Source: Tessaracoccus sp. MC1679
Lineage (GTDB): Bacteria; Actinomycetota; Actinomycetes; Propionibacteriales; Propionibacteriaceae
DNA: 64,000 nucleotides
Reading direction: 5' to 3'
NCBI RefSeq assembly: GCF_014164775.1
Contig: NZ_JACJGB010000004.1
Location: 186,001 to 250,000, forward strand
Part shown: positions 34,416-45,520 of the stretch, piece after piece
Position numbering within the stretch: position 1 is the first letter of the stretch
How the letters are laid out: the number at the start of each line of letters is the position of its first letter
Made by a program: the position numbers and the translations under genes
The notes under the pieces: generated by a model
The model's database searches: none
Told to the model about the DNA's origin: nothing
The model's input: the letters and a program-made list of their open reading frames with translations, nothing else

Positions 34416-35822
34416 ATGGAAGAACTGACCACAGTGCTCGAAACAATCGCGGGATTCGTGTGGGGCCCGTTCCTGCTCATTCCGCTGCTCCTGCTCACCG
34501 GCCTGTGGCTGACCATCAAGCTGCGCGGCATCCAGTTCCGCACGCTTGGGTCCGCCCTGCGGTTGGCGCTGTGGGAGCGCAAGGACGCTGACGCAGAGGG
34601 TGGCGACATCTCCCAGTTCCAGGCCCTCACCACGGCCCTCGCGGCCACTGTCGGGGTCGGAAACATCGTCGGCGTGGCCACCGCCATCTCGATCGGCGGC
34701 CCAGGAGCTCTGTTCTGGATGTGGGTCACTGGCCTGGTGGGAATGGCGTCGAAGTACTCGGAGGCCTTCCTGGCGGTGCGCTTCCGCACCGTCGACGCCA
34801 AGGGCGAGGCTTCCGGCGGCCCGCAGTACTACCTGAAGAAAGCGCTGCCGGGAACGTGGGGGGTGGCCCTCAGCATCATCTTCGCCGTGTTCGCCGTCCT
34901 CGCAAGCTTTGGCATCGGCAACATGACGCAGGGCAATGCTGTCGCGGCCAACGCCCAGAATGCGTTCGGAGTGGACCCGCAGATCACCGCGATCCTGATG
35001 GCGGTCTTCGTGGGCGTGGTGATCATCGGGGGCATCAAGACCATCGGCAACGTGACGGCGGCCCTCGTTCCCTTCATGATCGTCTTCTACATCCTGGGCG
35101 CCCTCTACATCCTGATCGTCAACATCGTCGATCTGCCGGGGGCGTTGGCTCTTGTCTTCGGGCAGGCGTTCACTGGCCAAGGTGTGGCCGGCGGTATGTT
35201 CGGCAGCCTCCTGCTCACGGTGCAGATGGGCGTGGCGCGAGGCATCTTCTCCAACGAGTCCGGCATGGGTTCGGCGGCCATCGCCGCCGCCGCCGCCCAG
35301 ACGACCCACCCCGTGCGTCAGGGCCTGGTGTCCATGACCCAGACCTTCATCGACACACTCGTGGTCGTGTCGTTCACCGGACTGGTGCTGGTCACCACGG
35401 GTGTGTGGAACGCCGACGCCAGCCCCGCGGTGCTCACCTCGATGGCCTTCAGCCACGGGCTGCCCGGTGACTGGGGCGGCTACATCGTGTCCATCGGCGT
35501 CATTCTCTTCGCCCTCTCCACCATCATCGGGTGGTCCTACTACGGTGACCGCTGCGTCGAGCGGCTGTTCGGTGCCCGGGCAACGATGGCCTACCGCATC
35601 GCCTTCACCATCGTGGTCTACATCGGTGCCACCGTTCCGCTGGGCGTGGTCTGGGCGTTCGCAGACGTGATGAACGGTCTCATGGCACTGCCCAACCTCA
35701 TCGGCCTGCTCCTGCTCTCCGGCCTCATCGCGCGCGAGACCAGCCATTACCTCAAGAACGATCCGAAGCTCCGGGCGGGTCGCAAGGAAGTCGACAAGTT
35801 CATGGTGGATCAGCCCCGCTGA
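34416..35822 (+). CDS. Alanine or glycine:cation symporter (AGCS family)
   Basis: This membrane protein takes up alanine or glycine with sodium or protons. It has about ten spans in 468 residues. The AGCS signature is seen in FQALTTALAATVGVGNIVGVATAISIGGPGALFWMW (read in pieces) and in GGPQYYLKKALPGTWG. The later MGVARGIFSNESGMGSAAIAAA is the other family motif. The C-terminus is cytoplasmic and basic. ATG 34416 lies in a 90-nt gap after cobF; no glycine riboswitch was recognisable in that leader. The substrate cannot be decided further. Confidence 0.92.
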   Translation: MEELTTVLETIAGFVWGPFLLIPLLLLTGLWLTIKLRGIQFRTLGSALRLALWERKDADAEGGDISQFQALTTALAATVGVGNIVGVATAISIGGPGALFWMWVTGLVGMASKYSEAFLAVRFRTVDAKGEASGGPQYYLKKALPGTWGVALSIIFAVFAVLASFGIGNMTQGNAVAANAQNAFGVDPQITAILMAVFVGVVIIGGIKTIGNVTAALVPFMIVFYILGALYILIVNIVDLPGALALVFGQAFTGQGVAGGMFGSLLLTVQMGVARGIFSNESGMGSAAIAAAAAQTTHPVRQGLVSMTQTFIDTLVVVSFTGLVLVTTGVWNADASPAVLTSMAFSHGLPGDWGGYIVSIGVILFALSTIIGWSYYGDRCVERLFGARATMAYRIAFTIVVYIGATVPLGVVWAFADVMNGLMALPNLIGLLLLSGLIARETSHYLKNDPKLRAGRKEVDKFMVDQPR

Positions 35823-35827
35823 TCTCG

Positions 35828-36844
35828 GTGCCAGTGGACCCGGTCGCGGTGCTGCGCGAGTGCGCGTTCTGGCTGGAGCGTGCACTCGCGGACACGTACC
35901 GCATCCGCGCCTACCGTGAGGCCGCCGACGTCGCGGAGGCGATCGACCCCCGCGACCGCCCGGTGACGGAGGCAGGCTGGCGGGAGTTGCCGGGATTCGG
36001 TCCCAGGACGGCCTCTGTCGCGGCGGCCGCCCTGTCCGGTCATCTGCCGGAGGCCCTCGCGCGGCTCCGGGAGGAGGGGAGGGCCTCCCTGGATCCGGCA
36101 GGTGACACTCTCCGTGCAGTACTTCAGGGCGACCTCCACACACACACCTCCTGGTCCGACGGTGGCTCCCCGCTCGCCGAGATGGCGGCGGTTGCTGAGT
36201 CACTGGGTCACGCCTACTTTGCTGTCACCGACCATTCCCCGCGGCTGAGGGTCGCCAACGGACTGAGCCGGGAACGGCTGCTGGCCCAGTGGGACGAGAT
36301 CGAGCGGGTGCAGAGGCAGCTGTCGATGCGACTCCTGCGTGGGATCGAAGTCGACGTTCTCAAGGACGGCTCGCTTGATCAGGCGGACGACCTGCTGGGT
36401 GGGCTGGACATCGTCGTGGCCTCTGTTCATTCCGACCTCCGGGCGGATCCGGCCAGTATGACGATGCGGATGATCGGTGCGATCTCCAATCCGCACACCA
36501 CAGTGCTGGGGCACTGCACCGGCCGGAAGTTGCGCGCCGATGGGACGTGGCGCGAGCAGTCACGATTTGACGCGGAACTTGTGTTCGCGGCCTGCGCCAT
36601 GTTCGGAGTGGCCGTCGAGATCAACTCGAGGCCGGAACGCCAGGACCCGCCCGTGGAGCTCCTGGAGATGGCTGTCGAAGCTGGGTGCCTGTTCAGCATC
36701 GACTCGGATGCGCACGCCCCGGGCCAACTGGACTTCCTCACCTACGGGGCGGCGAAGGCAGCCGCTGTAGCGATCGATCCGGATCGGATTATCACGACGT
36801 GGCCGGTCGACCGGCTGCTGGCACATGCGCGGCGCCACCGCTGA
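35828..36844 (+). CDS. PHP-domain phosphoesterase with an N-terminal helix-hairpin-helix (PolX-like, no polymerase core)
   Basis: A short helical/HhH-type N-terminus (RAYREAADVAEAI, then ELPGFGPRTASVAAAAL, residues about 20-70) precedes a PHP metallophosphoesterase domain. The metal ligands are seen in GDLHTHTSWSDGGSP, VTDHSPRL, GIEVDVLKDGSLDQ, VASVHSD and GHCTGRKL. The C-terminus ends with EINSRPER and FSIDSDAHAPGQLDF. This order resembles the HhH and PHP parts of PolX without the polymerase palm. It could be a 3'-5' exonuclease or other phosphoesterase. GTG start right after the symporter stop; the two may be co-transcribed. Confidence 0.83.
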   Translation: MPVDPVAVLRECAFWLERALADTYRIRAYREAADVAEAIDPRDRPVTEAGWRELPGFGPRTASVAAAALSGHLPEALARLREEGRASLDPAGDTLRAVLQGDLHTHTSWSDGGSPLAEMAAVAESLGHAYFAVTDHSPRLRVANGLSRERLLAQWDEIERVQRQLSMRLLRGIEVDVLKDGSLDQADDLLGGLDIVVASVHSDLRADPASMTMRMIGAISNPHTTVLGHCTGRKLRADGTWREQSRFDAELVFAACAMFGVAVEINSRPERQDPPVELLEMAVEAGCLFSIDSDAHAPGQLDFLTYGAAKAAAVAIDPDRIITTWPVDRLLAHARRHR

Positions 36845-37027
36845 CGATGCGGCCGGGACAAGGCTATGGCCCCGTCGTGACTGGTCCCCCCAACCTACCC
36901 ATCACGACGTGGCCATCTGCTGATAGCAATTCTGCGGCTGCTGAGGGTCGGAATTCCCCAGTGTCCGGTACTGGTCTGACTGGTGACGGTACTGGCATTC
37001 CTACGGGTTCCACGTGCGTTGGTCGCG
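36845..37027. other. Convergent intergenic region between the PHP gene and the LuxR regulator
   Basis: 183 nt without a gene. The 14-nt word ATCACGACGTGGCC occurs at 36791-36804 inside the PHP gene and again at 36901-36914. GTCGTGA and TCACGAC flank a longer loop around 36875-36907. No T-rich terminator is evident and no convincing small gene was found. Confidence 0.5.
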
Positions 37028-39811
37028 TCAGGACCGGGCAGAGTGCAGGAGCGCACGCAGCTCGACACGCGACCCTGCCCCAAGTTTGGCCAGCGTGTTG
37101 CGGACGTGGAACTCGACGGTGCGGACCGAGACGAACAGCTCCTGTGCGATCTCCTTGTTGGTCCGGCCGCTCAGAACCAGGCCGGTGATCTCGCGCTCCC
37201 TCGCTGTGAGTCTGGCGAGGAGGGCAGAGGTCTCGGATGCGGTCACCGGGGCGGCGCGGGGAGGGGGGCTCAGTGAGGAGAGACGCATCTGGAGCGCCTC
37301 CAGTCGCTCAGCCCACGACCGCGCACCCGCCTGCACCAGAAGAGCGGTGGCGGCGCCCAGCTCACCCAGGCATACGCCCGCGTCGTCAGCCCACTCGCCG
37401 GTGCCGACGAGGAACTGGGCCCAGTCCTCAGCCAGGACGGCACCCAGCAACTGGAGCCCGCGAGGCGTATCTTCCTCCCGTCGCCGCTGCAACGCCGCAT
37501 GGGCCAGAGCGAACGACGCCGACGCAGAGGCATGGTCTCGCGACCCTACGGCGAGCAACGCGTCCATGTGGTGATGGAGATACGCCAATGCACCCGGGGC
37601 GACGTCGAGCGCAGACACCTGGTCCCTCGCCATCTTCGCCGCTGCGAGATCGTCGATCGCAACGTGGGAACGGACCCGCAGGACTGAGGTGGCCGCCCCC
37701 GGGAACTGACCGGTGAGTGGACTGCTCCAGAGCTGGCCGAGGGTCTCGGCCACGGTCCAAGGGTCGCCCTCGGCTGTGGCGGCGAATGCACGCACGACCA
37801 TCACCGCGCCCATGGCGGAGTTGAAGCCGCGGGGGCCAGCCACTTCGGCCACATGAGCGAGCATCCGTGATCCTTGCTCTTCGCCGCGACAGACAGGGAT
37901 CAGCGCGGCAATCGCCTGCGCATGGAGAGCGCCCACGTCTCGGAGGTCTTCGAGGGCAATCGTCAGTCCCGGCTCGATGGAGGACTGAGCGGCATCCCAC
38001 TCGCCACTGAGAAAGCCCAGCCGATGCCGTACCAAGGAGGGCCACAGTTCGTAGCCGGGAGGTGCCGTCGCCATCCGGAGCAGTCGATCAAGCTGGTTCT
38101 GAGCAGCCAGGTTGCGCATCGCGCTGAGATCCAGGGAGGCGGCCACCGACAGGGCAGCCGTGTGGGCTGCCGAGTCCGCTGCCAGGTCGGTCAGCGAGGG
38201 AGCCTGCAGACCCGGCACCTGCTCCGTCCCAACGGGTGTGGCCCATTTCGCGGCGAACGACAGCCACATCGTCAGCAGCCCGTGGAGGGCGGCCGCCTCC
38301 GATGGGTCGGCGTCCGACAGCCCCCTCCGACCACGACCCGCCTCGATCCGGCGCCCCAGTTCGTCACGCACGGAAGCCATTGCCGCGGGCATGTCGCGCG
38401 CGCCGATGGAGGCGCGGCTGCGGCCCAGGAGCTCGAACGAGTGGGCGAGCAGCAGCAGCAGGGTGTCGTCCAGGTCTGCGAGGGGGAGTCCATCGGCCAG
38501 GGGTAGCCTCCGCACGCCCACAGCGGTGGCGTCTACTGCGCACTGGAGAACCGAGCGCGCCACTCCTGGGAGCATTGCCCTGATCCGGGGTTCGAGTTGG
38601 TTGATGACCCCCGCACGGCGTGCGCGCAGCGCGTAGAGGCACGCCAACGGGAGCTGGGCGTCATCGAGACTGCAGGCCCACATCATGAGCTGCGAAGCGA
38701 GTTCGAGGTCACGGACCTGGGCTGCTGCGCGGGCGCTGGCCAGCAACTCGGTGAGCAGGGCGTCATCGCGTGCACCGCCGAGGGCCAACACGCGGTGACG
38801 GAGTCCTTCGACGCCGGGCAGCGCATCCGCGAGAGCCCGATGGGTGGCCAGGATGGTGGCTGGCGCCGCGTACGACGCGACGGCGGCGGGCACCTTGGGT
38901 CGTTGATCATCGCCGGCCAGCACGCGGGCAGCACGTAGGGCCTGGAGATCTGCGCGTCCATGGCCAAGATCGCGCATGACCCGGTCCAGCTGGGCTGGGG
39001 GGAGCGGACCGCCGAGGGCCAGGGCGAGCACCGCGGCAACGTCGTGCGGGCTCGGGTCCTCTCGCAGCCACCGGGAAATCCTCATCACAACCTCGGCGCT
39101 GTCTCTGTCTCCCAGCTCGGCGATGGCAGAGGCAAGGGTGGCACCTCCGCGGCGGAGGCGAGCCGTCAGTTCGTCCACCAGCCCGGGGTTTCCCCCCGTG
39201 GCCTCCATGACGATGCGGAGCTGGCGCGGGTTGAGGGGCGCGAAGAGGATGCTGCGGAAGAAGGCCTGCACCCCGTCCTCGTTGAGCGGCCCAAGCTCGA
39301 GATGGCGCCCCCTCTTTCCGACGGTGACGTGTTGGATCATGCGCTCCGCGAACCACCCCGTCGTGGTCCTGCTGGTGGCGACGAAGAGCGCCGGCACCGT
39401 GTCCAGCCTCCTGATCACGTGCCAGAACGCCTCCTGGGACGGCTCGTCGAGGTGATGCAGGTCGTCGATGATCATCGCGAAGGGACCGTCGAGCCGCTCG
39501 ATGAGGTTCACCACACCGATGGCGAAGGTGGGGACCCCTGCGCGGTTGCGCAGATCAATGAGCTCGGGGGCGGTCTCAGGGAGTTGCTCGTCGATCAGCC
39601 GGTCGATCGCACCGAAAGGCACATCGCGTTCGGCCTCGAGTAGGAGATGGGTGTAGGTGGGCATTTCAGAGGCGATGGTGCCCGCGAGGCGGGACTTGCC
39701 GATCCCCGGCGGGCCCGTGAGGAAGAGAACCTGCGTGCGGCCCTCGCGGACAGCGGCCACCAGGGCGGCGATCTGACGCTGCTCCTCGACGCGACCCACC
39801 AGTGGCCCCAT
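37028..39811 (-). CDS. Large ATP-binding LuxR-family transcriptional regulator (LAL, AAA+ STAND type)
   Basis: This 927-residue regulator begins with an NTPase module, [14 protein letters not shown] then Walker [16 protein letters not shown] (about residue 35) and Walker [19 protein letters not shown] long helical, TPR-like middle section follows. The C-terminal LuxR-type HTH is [28 protein letters not shown] then [15 protein letters not shown] (in pieces). LAL proteins respond to small molecules such as sugars through the middle region. ATG 39811 is chosen; a GTG 3 nt earlier is an alternative. It is alone between the PHP gene and aceE, so its targets are unknown. Confidence 0.9.
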   Translation of the reverse strand: MGPLVGRVEEQRQIAALVAAVREGRTQVLFLTGPPGIGKSRLAGTIASEMPTYTHLLLEAERDVPFGAIDRLIDEQLPETAPELIDLRNRAGVPTFAIGVVNLIERLDGPFAMIIDDLHHLDEPSQEAFWHVIRRLDTVPALFVATSRTTTGWFAERMIQHVTVGKRGRHLELGPLNEDGVQAFFRSILFAPLNPRQLRIVMEATGGNPGLVDELTARLRRGGATLASAIAELGDRDSAEVVMRISRWLREDPSPHDVAAVLALALGGPLPPAQLDRVMRDLGHGRADLQALRAARVLAGDDQRPKVPAAVASYAAPATILATHRALADALPGVEGLRHRVLALGGARDDALLTELLASARAAAQVRDLELASQLMMWACSLDDAQLPLACLYALRARRAGVINQLEPRIRAMLPGVARSVLQCAVDATAVGVRRLPLADGLPLADLDDTLLLLLAHSFELLGRSRASIGARDMPAAMASVRDELGRRIEAGRGRRGLSDADPSEAAALHGLLTMWLSFAAKWATPVGTEQVPGLQAPSLTDLAADSAAHTAALSVAASLDLSAMRNLAAQNQLDRLLRMATAPPGYELWPSLVRHRLGFLSGEWDAAQSSIEPGLTIALEDLRDVGALHAQAIAALIPVCRGEEQGSRMLAHVAEVAGPRGFNSAMGAVMVVRAFAATAEGDPWTVAETLGQLWSSPLTGQFPGAATSVLRVRSHVAIDDLAAAKMARDQVSALDVAPGALAYLHHHMDALLAVGSRDHASASASFALAHAALQRRREEDTPRGLQLLGAVLAEDWAQFLVGTGEWADDAGVCLGELGAATALLVQAGARSWAERLEALQMRLSSLSPPPRAAPVTASETSALLARLTAREREITGLVLSGRTNKEIAQELFVSVRTVEFHVRNTLAKLGAGSRVELRALLHSARS

Positions 39812-40034
39812 CACTCACCCCCCTGACTCGCGTTCTACGTTGCGTGTGACTGTCCACGATTCTCCCGCACGCGAGGCTTACGGCGCGGACAAACCCCGGC
39901 AATGGCAGCATCAACAGATTGCGAGCCGGGATGGCCGGAGCCGAGAAATGCGTGCAATTGTCGCGCTAGGGTTGGGCATCCGGCATTGGGCCCATCAGCG
40001 CATGCCGTCGACTCTTTCATCGAGAGGAACATTC

Positions 40035-42794
40035 GTGAGCCAGAACGAGGCCGGGCCGATCCTCAACGGTCTACCCACCAATCTGCCAGACATCGACCCC
40101 GCAGAGACTGCGGAGTGGCTCGAGTCCCTGGACGGGGTGATCGACGCCGGAGGCCGGAACCGCGCCCGCTACGTGATGCTCAAGTTGCTTGAGCGGGCGC
40201 GTGAGCGTCACATTGGAGTGCCGTCACTGACGGGCACCGATTACGTCAACACCATCCCGGCCGTGAGCGAACCGGCCTTTCCTGGGGACGAGACGCTGGA
40301 ACGAGGCATCCGTCGGCTCCTGCGTTGGAACGCTGCCGTGATGGTGCACAGGGCCCAACGCCCCGGGGTGGGCGTTGGCGGTCACATCGCGTCTTACGCC
40401 TCGTCCGCGACACTCTACGAAGTGGGCTTCAACCACTTCTTCCGAGGCAAGGACCATCCGGGCGGCGGAGACCAGATCTTCTTCCAGGGCCACGCGTCTC
40501 CCGGCATGTATGCCCGCGCATTCCTCGAGGGCCGCCTGGACGAGAACGACATGGACGGCTTCCGCCAGGAACGCTCACACTACGTCGACGGTGAGCTCAG
40601 GGCGTTGCCCAGTTATCCGCACCCGCGTCAGTTTGACAGCTTCTGGGAGTTCCCCACGGTGTCGATGGGGCTCGGCCCGCTCAACGCCGTCTATCAGGCC
40701 CAGTTCAACAGGTACCTCCACAACCGCGGCATCAAGGACACCTCCCAGCAGAGGGTGTGGGCGTTCCTCGGTGACGGCGAGATGGACGAGGTCGAGTCGC
40801 GCGGTGTTCTTCAGTTGGCCGCCAACGACGAGCTGGACAATCTCACCTTCGTCGTCAACTGCAACCTGCAGCGCCTGGACGGGCCGGTGCGTGGCAACGG
40901 CAAGATCATGCAGGAGCTGGAGGCGTTCTTCCGCGGGGCCGGCTGGAACGTGATCAAGGTCGTGTGGGGCAGGGGCTGGGACCCGCTGCTGTCCAACGAC
41001 TCGGAGGGCGCGCTCGTCAACCTGATGAACGCCACCACCGACGGCGACTTCCAGACCTTCAAGGCCAATGACGGCGCATATGTGCGCAAGCACTTCTTCG
41101 GCCGGGATCCGCGCACCGCGGCCATGGTCAAGGACTGGTCGGACGAGGAGATCTGGCGCCTCACCCGCGGCGGTCACGACTTCACGAAGGTGTACTCGGC
41201 CTACAAGTCGGCTGCTGAGTTCACCGGCGCACCCACCGTGATCCTGGCGCACACCATCAAGGGCTACTTCCTGGGCAAGCACTTCGCGGGTCGCAACGCG
41301 ACGCACCAGATGAAGAAGCTGGCCCTCGATGACCTCAAGGCCTTCCGCGACCGTGTGGACGTGCCGGTCACCGACGAGCAGCTCGAGGCGGACCCCTACC
41401 GCCCGCCCTACATCCATCCCGGGCAGGAGGATCCCCGGATCAAGTACCTGCAGGACCGCCGCCGTGAGCTCGGCGGCTATCTGCCGGACCGCCGTGGGGA
41501 CAAGAAGTTCATCTCGCTGCCGGCGGAGAAGGCGTACGTCTCGTCGCGCAAGGGCTCCGGCAACCAGCAGGTGGCCACCACCATGGCCTTCGTGAGACTG
41601 CTCAAAGACCTCATGCGGGACAAGGAGTTCGCTCCGAGGGTGGTCCCGATCATCCCCGACGAGGCACGCACCTTCGGCATGGACGCCTTCTTCCCCACCA
41701 TCAAGATCTACAACCCGCACGGCCAGAACTACACTCCCGTGGACAATGAGCTGTTCCTCAGCTACCGCGAGTCCAAGACCGGACAGATCCTGCACACGGG
41801 CATCAACGAGGCGGGTTCGCTCGGTGCGTTCACGGCCGCCGGTTCGGCGTACTCCACCCATGGTGAGCCGATGGTGCCCATCTACGTGTTCTATTCGATG
41901 TTCGGGTTCCAGCGCACCGGCGACGCGATCTGGGCGGCGGCTGATCAGCTGGCCCGCGGCTTCCTGATCGGCGCGACGGCGGGGCGGACAACGCTCACTG
42001 GCGAGGGCACCCAGCACATGGACGGACATTCGCCCATCCTGGCGTCCACCAACACTGCGGTGGTCTCCTATGACCCGGCCTACGGCTACGAGATCGCGCA
42101 CATCGTCAAGGACGGTCTGCGGAGGATGTACGGGGATGATCCGGAGAACATCATCTACTACATGACCGTGTACAACGAGCCCATCGTCCAGCCGGCCGAG
42201 CCGGAGGGCGTCGAGGTTGAGGGCATTCTGCGCGGGATGTACCTGTACCGGACCGGTAGCTTCGACGGGTTGGGAGAGGATGCGCGCCGCGCGCAGATCC
42301 TCGCCTCGGGGGTGGCTCTGCCATGGGCGCTCGAGGCTCAGGACCTTCTCAAGGCTGACTACGGCATCGTCGCGGACGTGTGGAGCGTCACCTCCTGGGG
42401 AGAGCTGCGTCGCGAGGGTCTGCAGCTGGACGAGGAGAGGTTCTCCGATCCATTCGGCGAGCACGGCCCCACCTGGGTGGAGCAGAAGCTCGGTGGGACC
42501 GCCGGTCCGGTGGTGGCCGTCTCCGATTACATGCGCGCCGTCCCTGATCAGATCCGGCAATGGGTCCCTCGCGACTACATGACGCTCGGCGCTGATGGCT
42601 TCGGATTCTCGGACACTCGGGCGGCGGCGCGGCGCTACTTCAACATCGACGGACCGTCGATCGCAGTGGCCGTCCTCCAGCGTCTCGCCGTTGCAGGCGA
42701 GGTCCCGACGGAGTGGGCCACCGAGGCCGCGGCCAAGTACAGGCTGGACGACGTCACCGCCGGGTCCTCAGGCAACGCTGGTGGAGACGCCTGA
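40035..42794 (+). CDS. aceE: Pyruvate dehydrogenase E1 component, homodimeric type
   Basis: This thiamine diphosphate enzyme decarboxylates pyruvate and reductively acetylates the lipoyl E2 subunit, feeding acetyl-CoA to gltA and fatty-acid synthesis. The TPP/Mg motif is [17 protein letters not shown] followed by [11 protein letters not shown]. The N-terminal [26 protein letters not shown] and the later [12 protein letters not shown] match AceE. At 919 residues it is of normal size for the single-chain E1. GTG 40035 has GAGAGG upstream and gives the expected MSQNEAGP N-terminus; the frame is open to 39840 without a good start. DUF3052 follows. Confidence 0.96.
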   Translation: MSQNEAGPILNGLPTNLPDIDPAETAEWLESLDGVIDAGGRNRARYVMLKLLERARERHIGVPSLTGTDYVNTIPAVSEPAFPGDETLERGIRRLLRWNAAVMVHRAQRPGVGVGGHIASYASSATLYEVGFNHFFRGKDHPGGGDQIFFQGHASPGMYARAFLEGRLDENDMDGFRQERSHYVDGELRALPSYPHPRQFDSFWEFPTVSMGLGPLNAVYQAQFNRYLHNRGIKDTSQQRVWAFLGDGEMDEVESRGVLQLAANDELDNLTFVVNCNLQRLDGPVRGNGKIMQELEAFFRGAGWNVIKVVWGRGWDPLLSNDSEGALVNLMNATTDGDFQTFKANDGAYVRKHFFGRDPRTAAMVKDWSDEEIWRLTRGGHDFTKVYSAYKSAAEFTGAPTVILAHTIKGYFLGKHFAGRNATHQMKKLALDDLKAFRDRVDVPVTDEQLEADPYRPPYIHPGQEDPRIKYLQDRRRELGGYLPDRRGDKKFISLPAEKAYVSSRKGSGNQQVATTMAFVRLLKDLMRDKEFAPRVVPIIPDEARTFGMDAFFPTIKIYNPHGQNYTPVDNELFLSYRESKTGQILHTGINEAGSLGAFTAAGSAYSTHGEPMVPIYVFYSMFGFQRTGDAIWAAADQLARGFLIGATAGRTTLTGEGTQHMDGHSPILASTNTAVVSYDPAYGYEIAHIVKDGLRRMYGDDPENIIYYMTVYNEPIVQPAEPEGVEVEGILRGMYLYRTGSFDGLGEDARRAQILASGVALPWALEAQDLLKADYGIVADVWSVTSWGELRREGLQLDEERFSDPFGEHGPTWVEQKLGGTAGPVVAVSDYMRAVPDQIRQWVPRDYMTLGADGFGFSDTRAAARRYFNIDGPSIAVAVLQRLAVAGEVPTEWATEAAAKYRLDDVTAGSSGNAGGDA

Positions 42795-42851
42795 TCTCAG
42801 CTATCGAGGGGGTGTGATGCGAGAACCCTGGTCTTCTGGCAGGCTTGCCCT

Positions 42852-43292
42852 GTGGACAACGCAGAAGTCAAGGGCCTCGCATCGACCAACGAAGGAGTGA
42901 CCGGAGCGGAGCTCCTGGGGCTGGAGCCAGGCTTGGTGGTGCAGGAGTTGGGATGGGACGAGGACGTCGACGCGACACTTCGCGACGGCGTGATGGACAT
43001 CATCGACGGGGAGATGATCGATGAGCCCCTCGAGGCCGTGGACGTCGTGCTGCTCTGGTGGCGTGACGAGGACGGCGACGTCGTCGACGGACTTGTGGAC
43101 GCGCTCACGGACCTGACCGACTCGGGATACATCTGGCTGCTCACCCCGAAGGTCGGGAGGCCGGGATTCATCGGCCCCAGCTCGGTGGCGGAGGCAGTCA
43201 CGATTGCGGGCCTGTCTCTGACGAAGACGGCCAACGTGGCGGCCGACTGGCAGGCGACGAAGGTCGTCCGACCCAAGGGCTCACGCAGATGA
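42852..43292 (+). CDS. DUF3052 protein
   Basis: This 146-residue soluble protein is a frequent neighbour of aceE in actinobacteria. It has an acidic N-terminus (VQELGWDEDVDATLRDGVMD), a Trp-containing core (DVVLLWWRDEDGDVVDGL) and ends KVVRPKGSRR. GYIWLLTPKVGRPGFIGPS and GLSLTKTANVAADW match the DUF3052 pattern. No catalytic residues are known for the family. The stop overlaps the phosphofructokinase start by 4 nt, so the three genes aceE, DUF3052 and pfk may be transcribed together. Confidence 0.88.
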   Translation: MDNAEVKGLASTNEGVTGAELLGLEPGLVVQELGWDEDVDATLRDGVMDIIDGEMIDEPLEAVDVVLLWWRDEDGDVVDGLVDALTDLTDSGYIWLLTPKVGRPGFIGPSSVAEAVTIAGLSLTKTANVAADWQATKVVRPKGSRR

Positions 43293-45499
43293 CCGCGCGC
43301 ATCGGCGTCATGACGTCCGGCGGTGACGCGCAGGGCATGAACGCCGCGGTGCGCGCCATCGTGAGGACCGGCATCCACGAGGGCGCCGAGGTGTTCGCCA
43401 TCCGCGAAGGATGGCAGGGAGCCATTGAGGGTGGTGCGCAGATCGCGCAACTGGGGTGGAGCGATGTCTCCGGGATCCTGAACAAGGGTGGCACGGTGAT
43501 CGGCACCGCGCGATCCATGGAGTTCAGGACCCGTGAAGGCCAGCTGACGGCCGCGCAGAACCTCGTCGAGCGGGGAATCGACAGGCTCATCGTCATCGGC
43601 GGAGATGGGTCGCTGACCGGGGCGCGCAACCTGTGCGTCGCCTGGCCGACCTACATGGCCGAACTCACCGAGGCGGGCCGGATCAGCCCGGAACAGGCTG
43701 AGGCGCATCCCAGACTTCACATCGCGGGCCTCGTGGGATCCATCGACAACGACATGGTCGGCACGGACATGACCATCGGTACGGACTCCGCGCTGCACCG
43801 CATCACCGAGGCGATCGACGCGATCAGCTCCACCGCGGAGTCGCACCGCCGCACCTTCATCGTCGAGGTCATGGGTCGGCACTGCGGCTACCTCGCCCTG
43901 ATGAGCGCGATCGCGGGCGGGGCCGACTACACGTTCCTACCGGAGTCTCCGCCCAGACCGGGGTGGGAGGACAGAATGGTGGAGGTGCTGGCCCGCGGAC
44001 GCGCCGCCGGACGTCGCGATTCCATCCTGGTGGTCGCGGAGGGGGCGGCGGATCGCGAAGGCGCCCCGATCACGGCGGACCGGATCCAGGCGGTGCTGCG
44101 CGAGCGTGCCGGTGAGGAGGCCAGGATCACGATCCTCGGTCACGTGCAGCGCGGGGGTACTCCCTCCGCCTACGACCGCTGGATGGCGACGGCGTGCGGC
44201 GTCGAGGCGGTCCGGCGAGTGCTCGAGGCCGATGATGAGAGCGAACCCGTGCTCGTGGGCGTCCGCCGGGACAGCGTCGATGGCACGCCACTTCTCGGCG
44301 CCGTTGAAGCCACCCACCGGATCAGCAACTTCATCGCCGAGGGTCAGTACGAATCGGCGGTGACGGCCCGGGGCCACGGCTTCACCACGATGATCGACAT
44401 CTACCGGATGCTCTCTGAGGCCAGGCCCAGCGTCGCGCCGTCGTCGGAGCCGAAGCGCATCGCCATCATGCACGCCGGCGCCCTCGCGCCCGGCATGAAC
44501 CAGCTCGCGCGCGTCGCGGTCAGGTCCGGCCTCGATCTCGGCCATGAGATGTTCGCCGTCCAAGGCGGCGTGCCGGGCCTCGTCGGCGGAGACCTCCGCG
44601 AGGTGAACTGGTCGGACGTCGAGGGCATGGCGCACACAGGTGGGGCCTCCTTCGGGACGCGGCGCTACGTGGCCCAGGAGCACGAGCTCTACCAGATGGC
44701 GCGATCACTGGAGGAGCATCGGATCGACGCGCTCCTGGTGATGGGCGGGTTCCATGCCTACGCGACGGTGGACCTGATGGAGCGTGAGCGTCGTCGCTAC
44801 CCCGCCTTCAACATCCCGGTCGCCATCCTGCCCGCCAGCATCGACAACAACCTGCCCGGGTGGCCGATGGCCGTCGGCGCCGACACTGCGCTCAACACCG
44901 TGGTGAACTCGATCGACATGGTGCGCATGTCCGCCTCGGCGAGCAAGCGGGCCTTCGTCGTTGAGACCATGGGCCGCACGTGCGGCTTTCTCCCTCTGCT
45001 CGGTGGCATCGCCGGCGGCGCGGAGAAGGCCTACCTCCCCGAGACCGGGATTTCCCTGGAAGAGCTGTCGACAGACGTGGAAGCGTTGGTCGACGCATTC
45101 GAGACGGGGCGCAGCTTCTACCTTGCTGTGATGGGGGAGGAGACGAGTGAGCACTACACCTCGGATGTCCTGGCCAAGGTGTTCGAGGCCGAAGGCCACG
45201 GTATGTATTCCGTCCGCAAGGCGGTGATCGGCCACATCCAGCAGGGGGGCAACCCCTCGCCGTTCGATCGCATCAACGCCACCCGTCTCGCCTACCAGGC
45301 CCTGGTGAACCTGGATCAGCAGCTGAGGGAGGGCACCTCCACCTATGTGGCGGCGCACAGCCCCACTCCTGGGCTGATGGCGCCGCTCCGGCAGGTGACC
45401 GACGCGATGGACTGGGACCTGCAACGGCCCAGCGAGCAGTGGTGGATGAGCCTCCGGCCGGTGTTCGACAAGCTGAGCCGACGCCCCGGTCAGGAGTAG
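43289..45499 (+). CDS. pfkA: Tandem-domain (eukaryote-like) ATP-dependent 6-phosphofructokinase
   Basis: This enzyme phosphorylates fructose-6-phosphate in glycolysis. The 736-residue protein contains two PFK units fused head to tail. Unit 1 (residues 1-380) starts IGVMTSGGDAQGMNAAVRAIV, with ATP-type GGDGSLTGA and the active-site segment VGSIDNDMVGTDMTIGTDSA near residue 150. Unit 2, from about residue 388, begins RIAIMHAGALAPGMNQLARVAV. Its equivalent is ILPASIDNNLPGWPMAVGAD near 516, where the catalytic Asp of SIDND is changed to Asn. Unit 2 is therefore probably regulatory, as in animal PFKs. The ATGA start overlaps the DUF3052 stop. GGDG, rather than GGDD, indicates ATP rather than pyrophosphate as donor. 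Confidence 0.9.
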   Translation: MTARIGVMTSGGDAQGMNAAVRAIVRTGIHEGAEVFAIREGWQGAIEGGAQIAQLGWSDVSGILNKGGTVIGTARSMEFRTREGQLTAAQNLVERGIDRLIVIGGDGSLTGARNLCVAWPTYMAELTEAGRISPEQAEAHPRLHIAGLVGSIDNDMVGTDMTIGTDSALHRITEAIDAISSTAESHRRTFIVEVMGRHCGYLALMSAIAGGADYTFLPESPPRPGWEDRMVEVLARGRAAGRRDSILVVAEGAADREGAPITADRIQAVLRERAGEEARITILGHVQRGGTPSAYDRWMATACGVEAVRRVLEADDESEPVLVGVRRDSVDGTPLLGAVEATHRISNFIAEGQYESAVTARGHGFTTMIDIYRMLSEARPSVAPSSEPKRIAIMHAGALAPGMNQLARVAVRSGLDLGHEMFAVQGGVPGLVGGDLREVNWSDVEGMAHTGGASFGTRRYVAQEHELYQMARSLEEHRIDALLVMGGFHAYATVDLMERERRRYPAFNIPVAILPASIDNNLPGWPMAVGADTALNTVVNSIDMVRMSASASKRAFVVETMGRTCGFLPLLGGIAGGAEKAYLPETGISLEELSTDVEALVDAFETGRSFYLAVMGEETSEHYTSDVLAKVFEAEGHGMYSVRKAVIGHIQQGGNPSPFDRINATRLAYQALVNLDQQLREGTSTYVAAHSPTPGLMAPLRQVTDAMDWDLQRPSEQWWMSLRPVFDKLSRRPGQE

Positions 45500-45520
45500 A
45501 CCTCTGAAATCGGTGCTTCA

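Noticed and set aside
33573-36203. 876-codon minus-strand open frame
   Set aside because: It is antisense to cobF, the AGCS symporter and the start of the PHP gene, all of which have clear motifs; composition is low-complexity Arg/Gly/His.
36791-36914. 14-bp direct repeat ATCACGACGTGGCC as a mobile scar
   Set aside because: Only two copies, one inside a coding sequence, with no other sign of an element.
40575-42560. 661-codon minus-strand frame
   Set aside because: Shadow of aceE.
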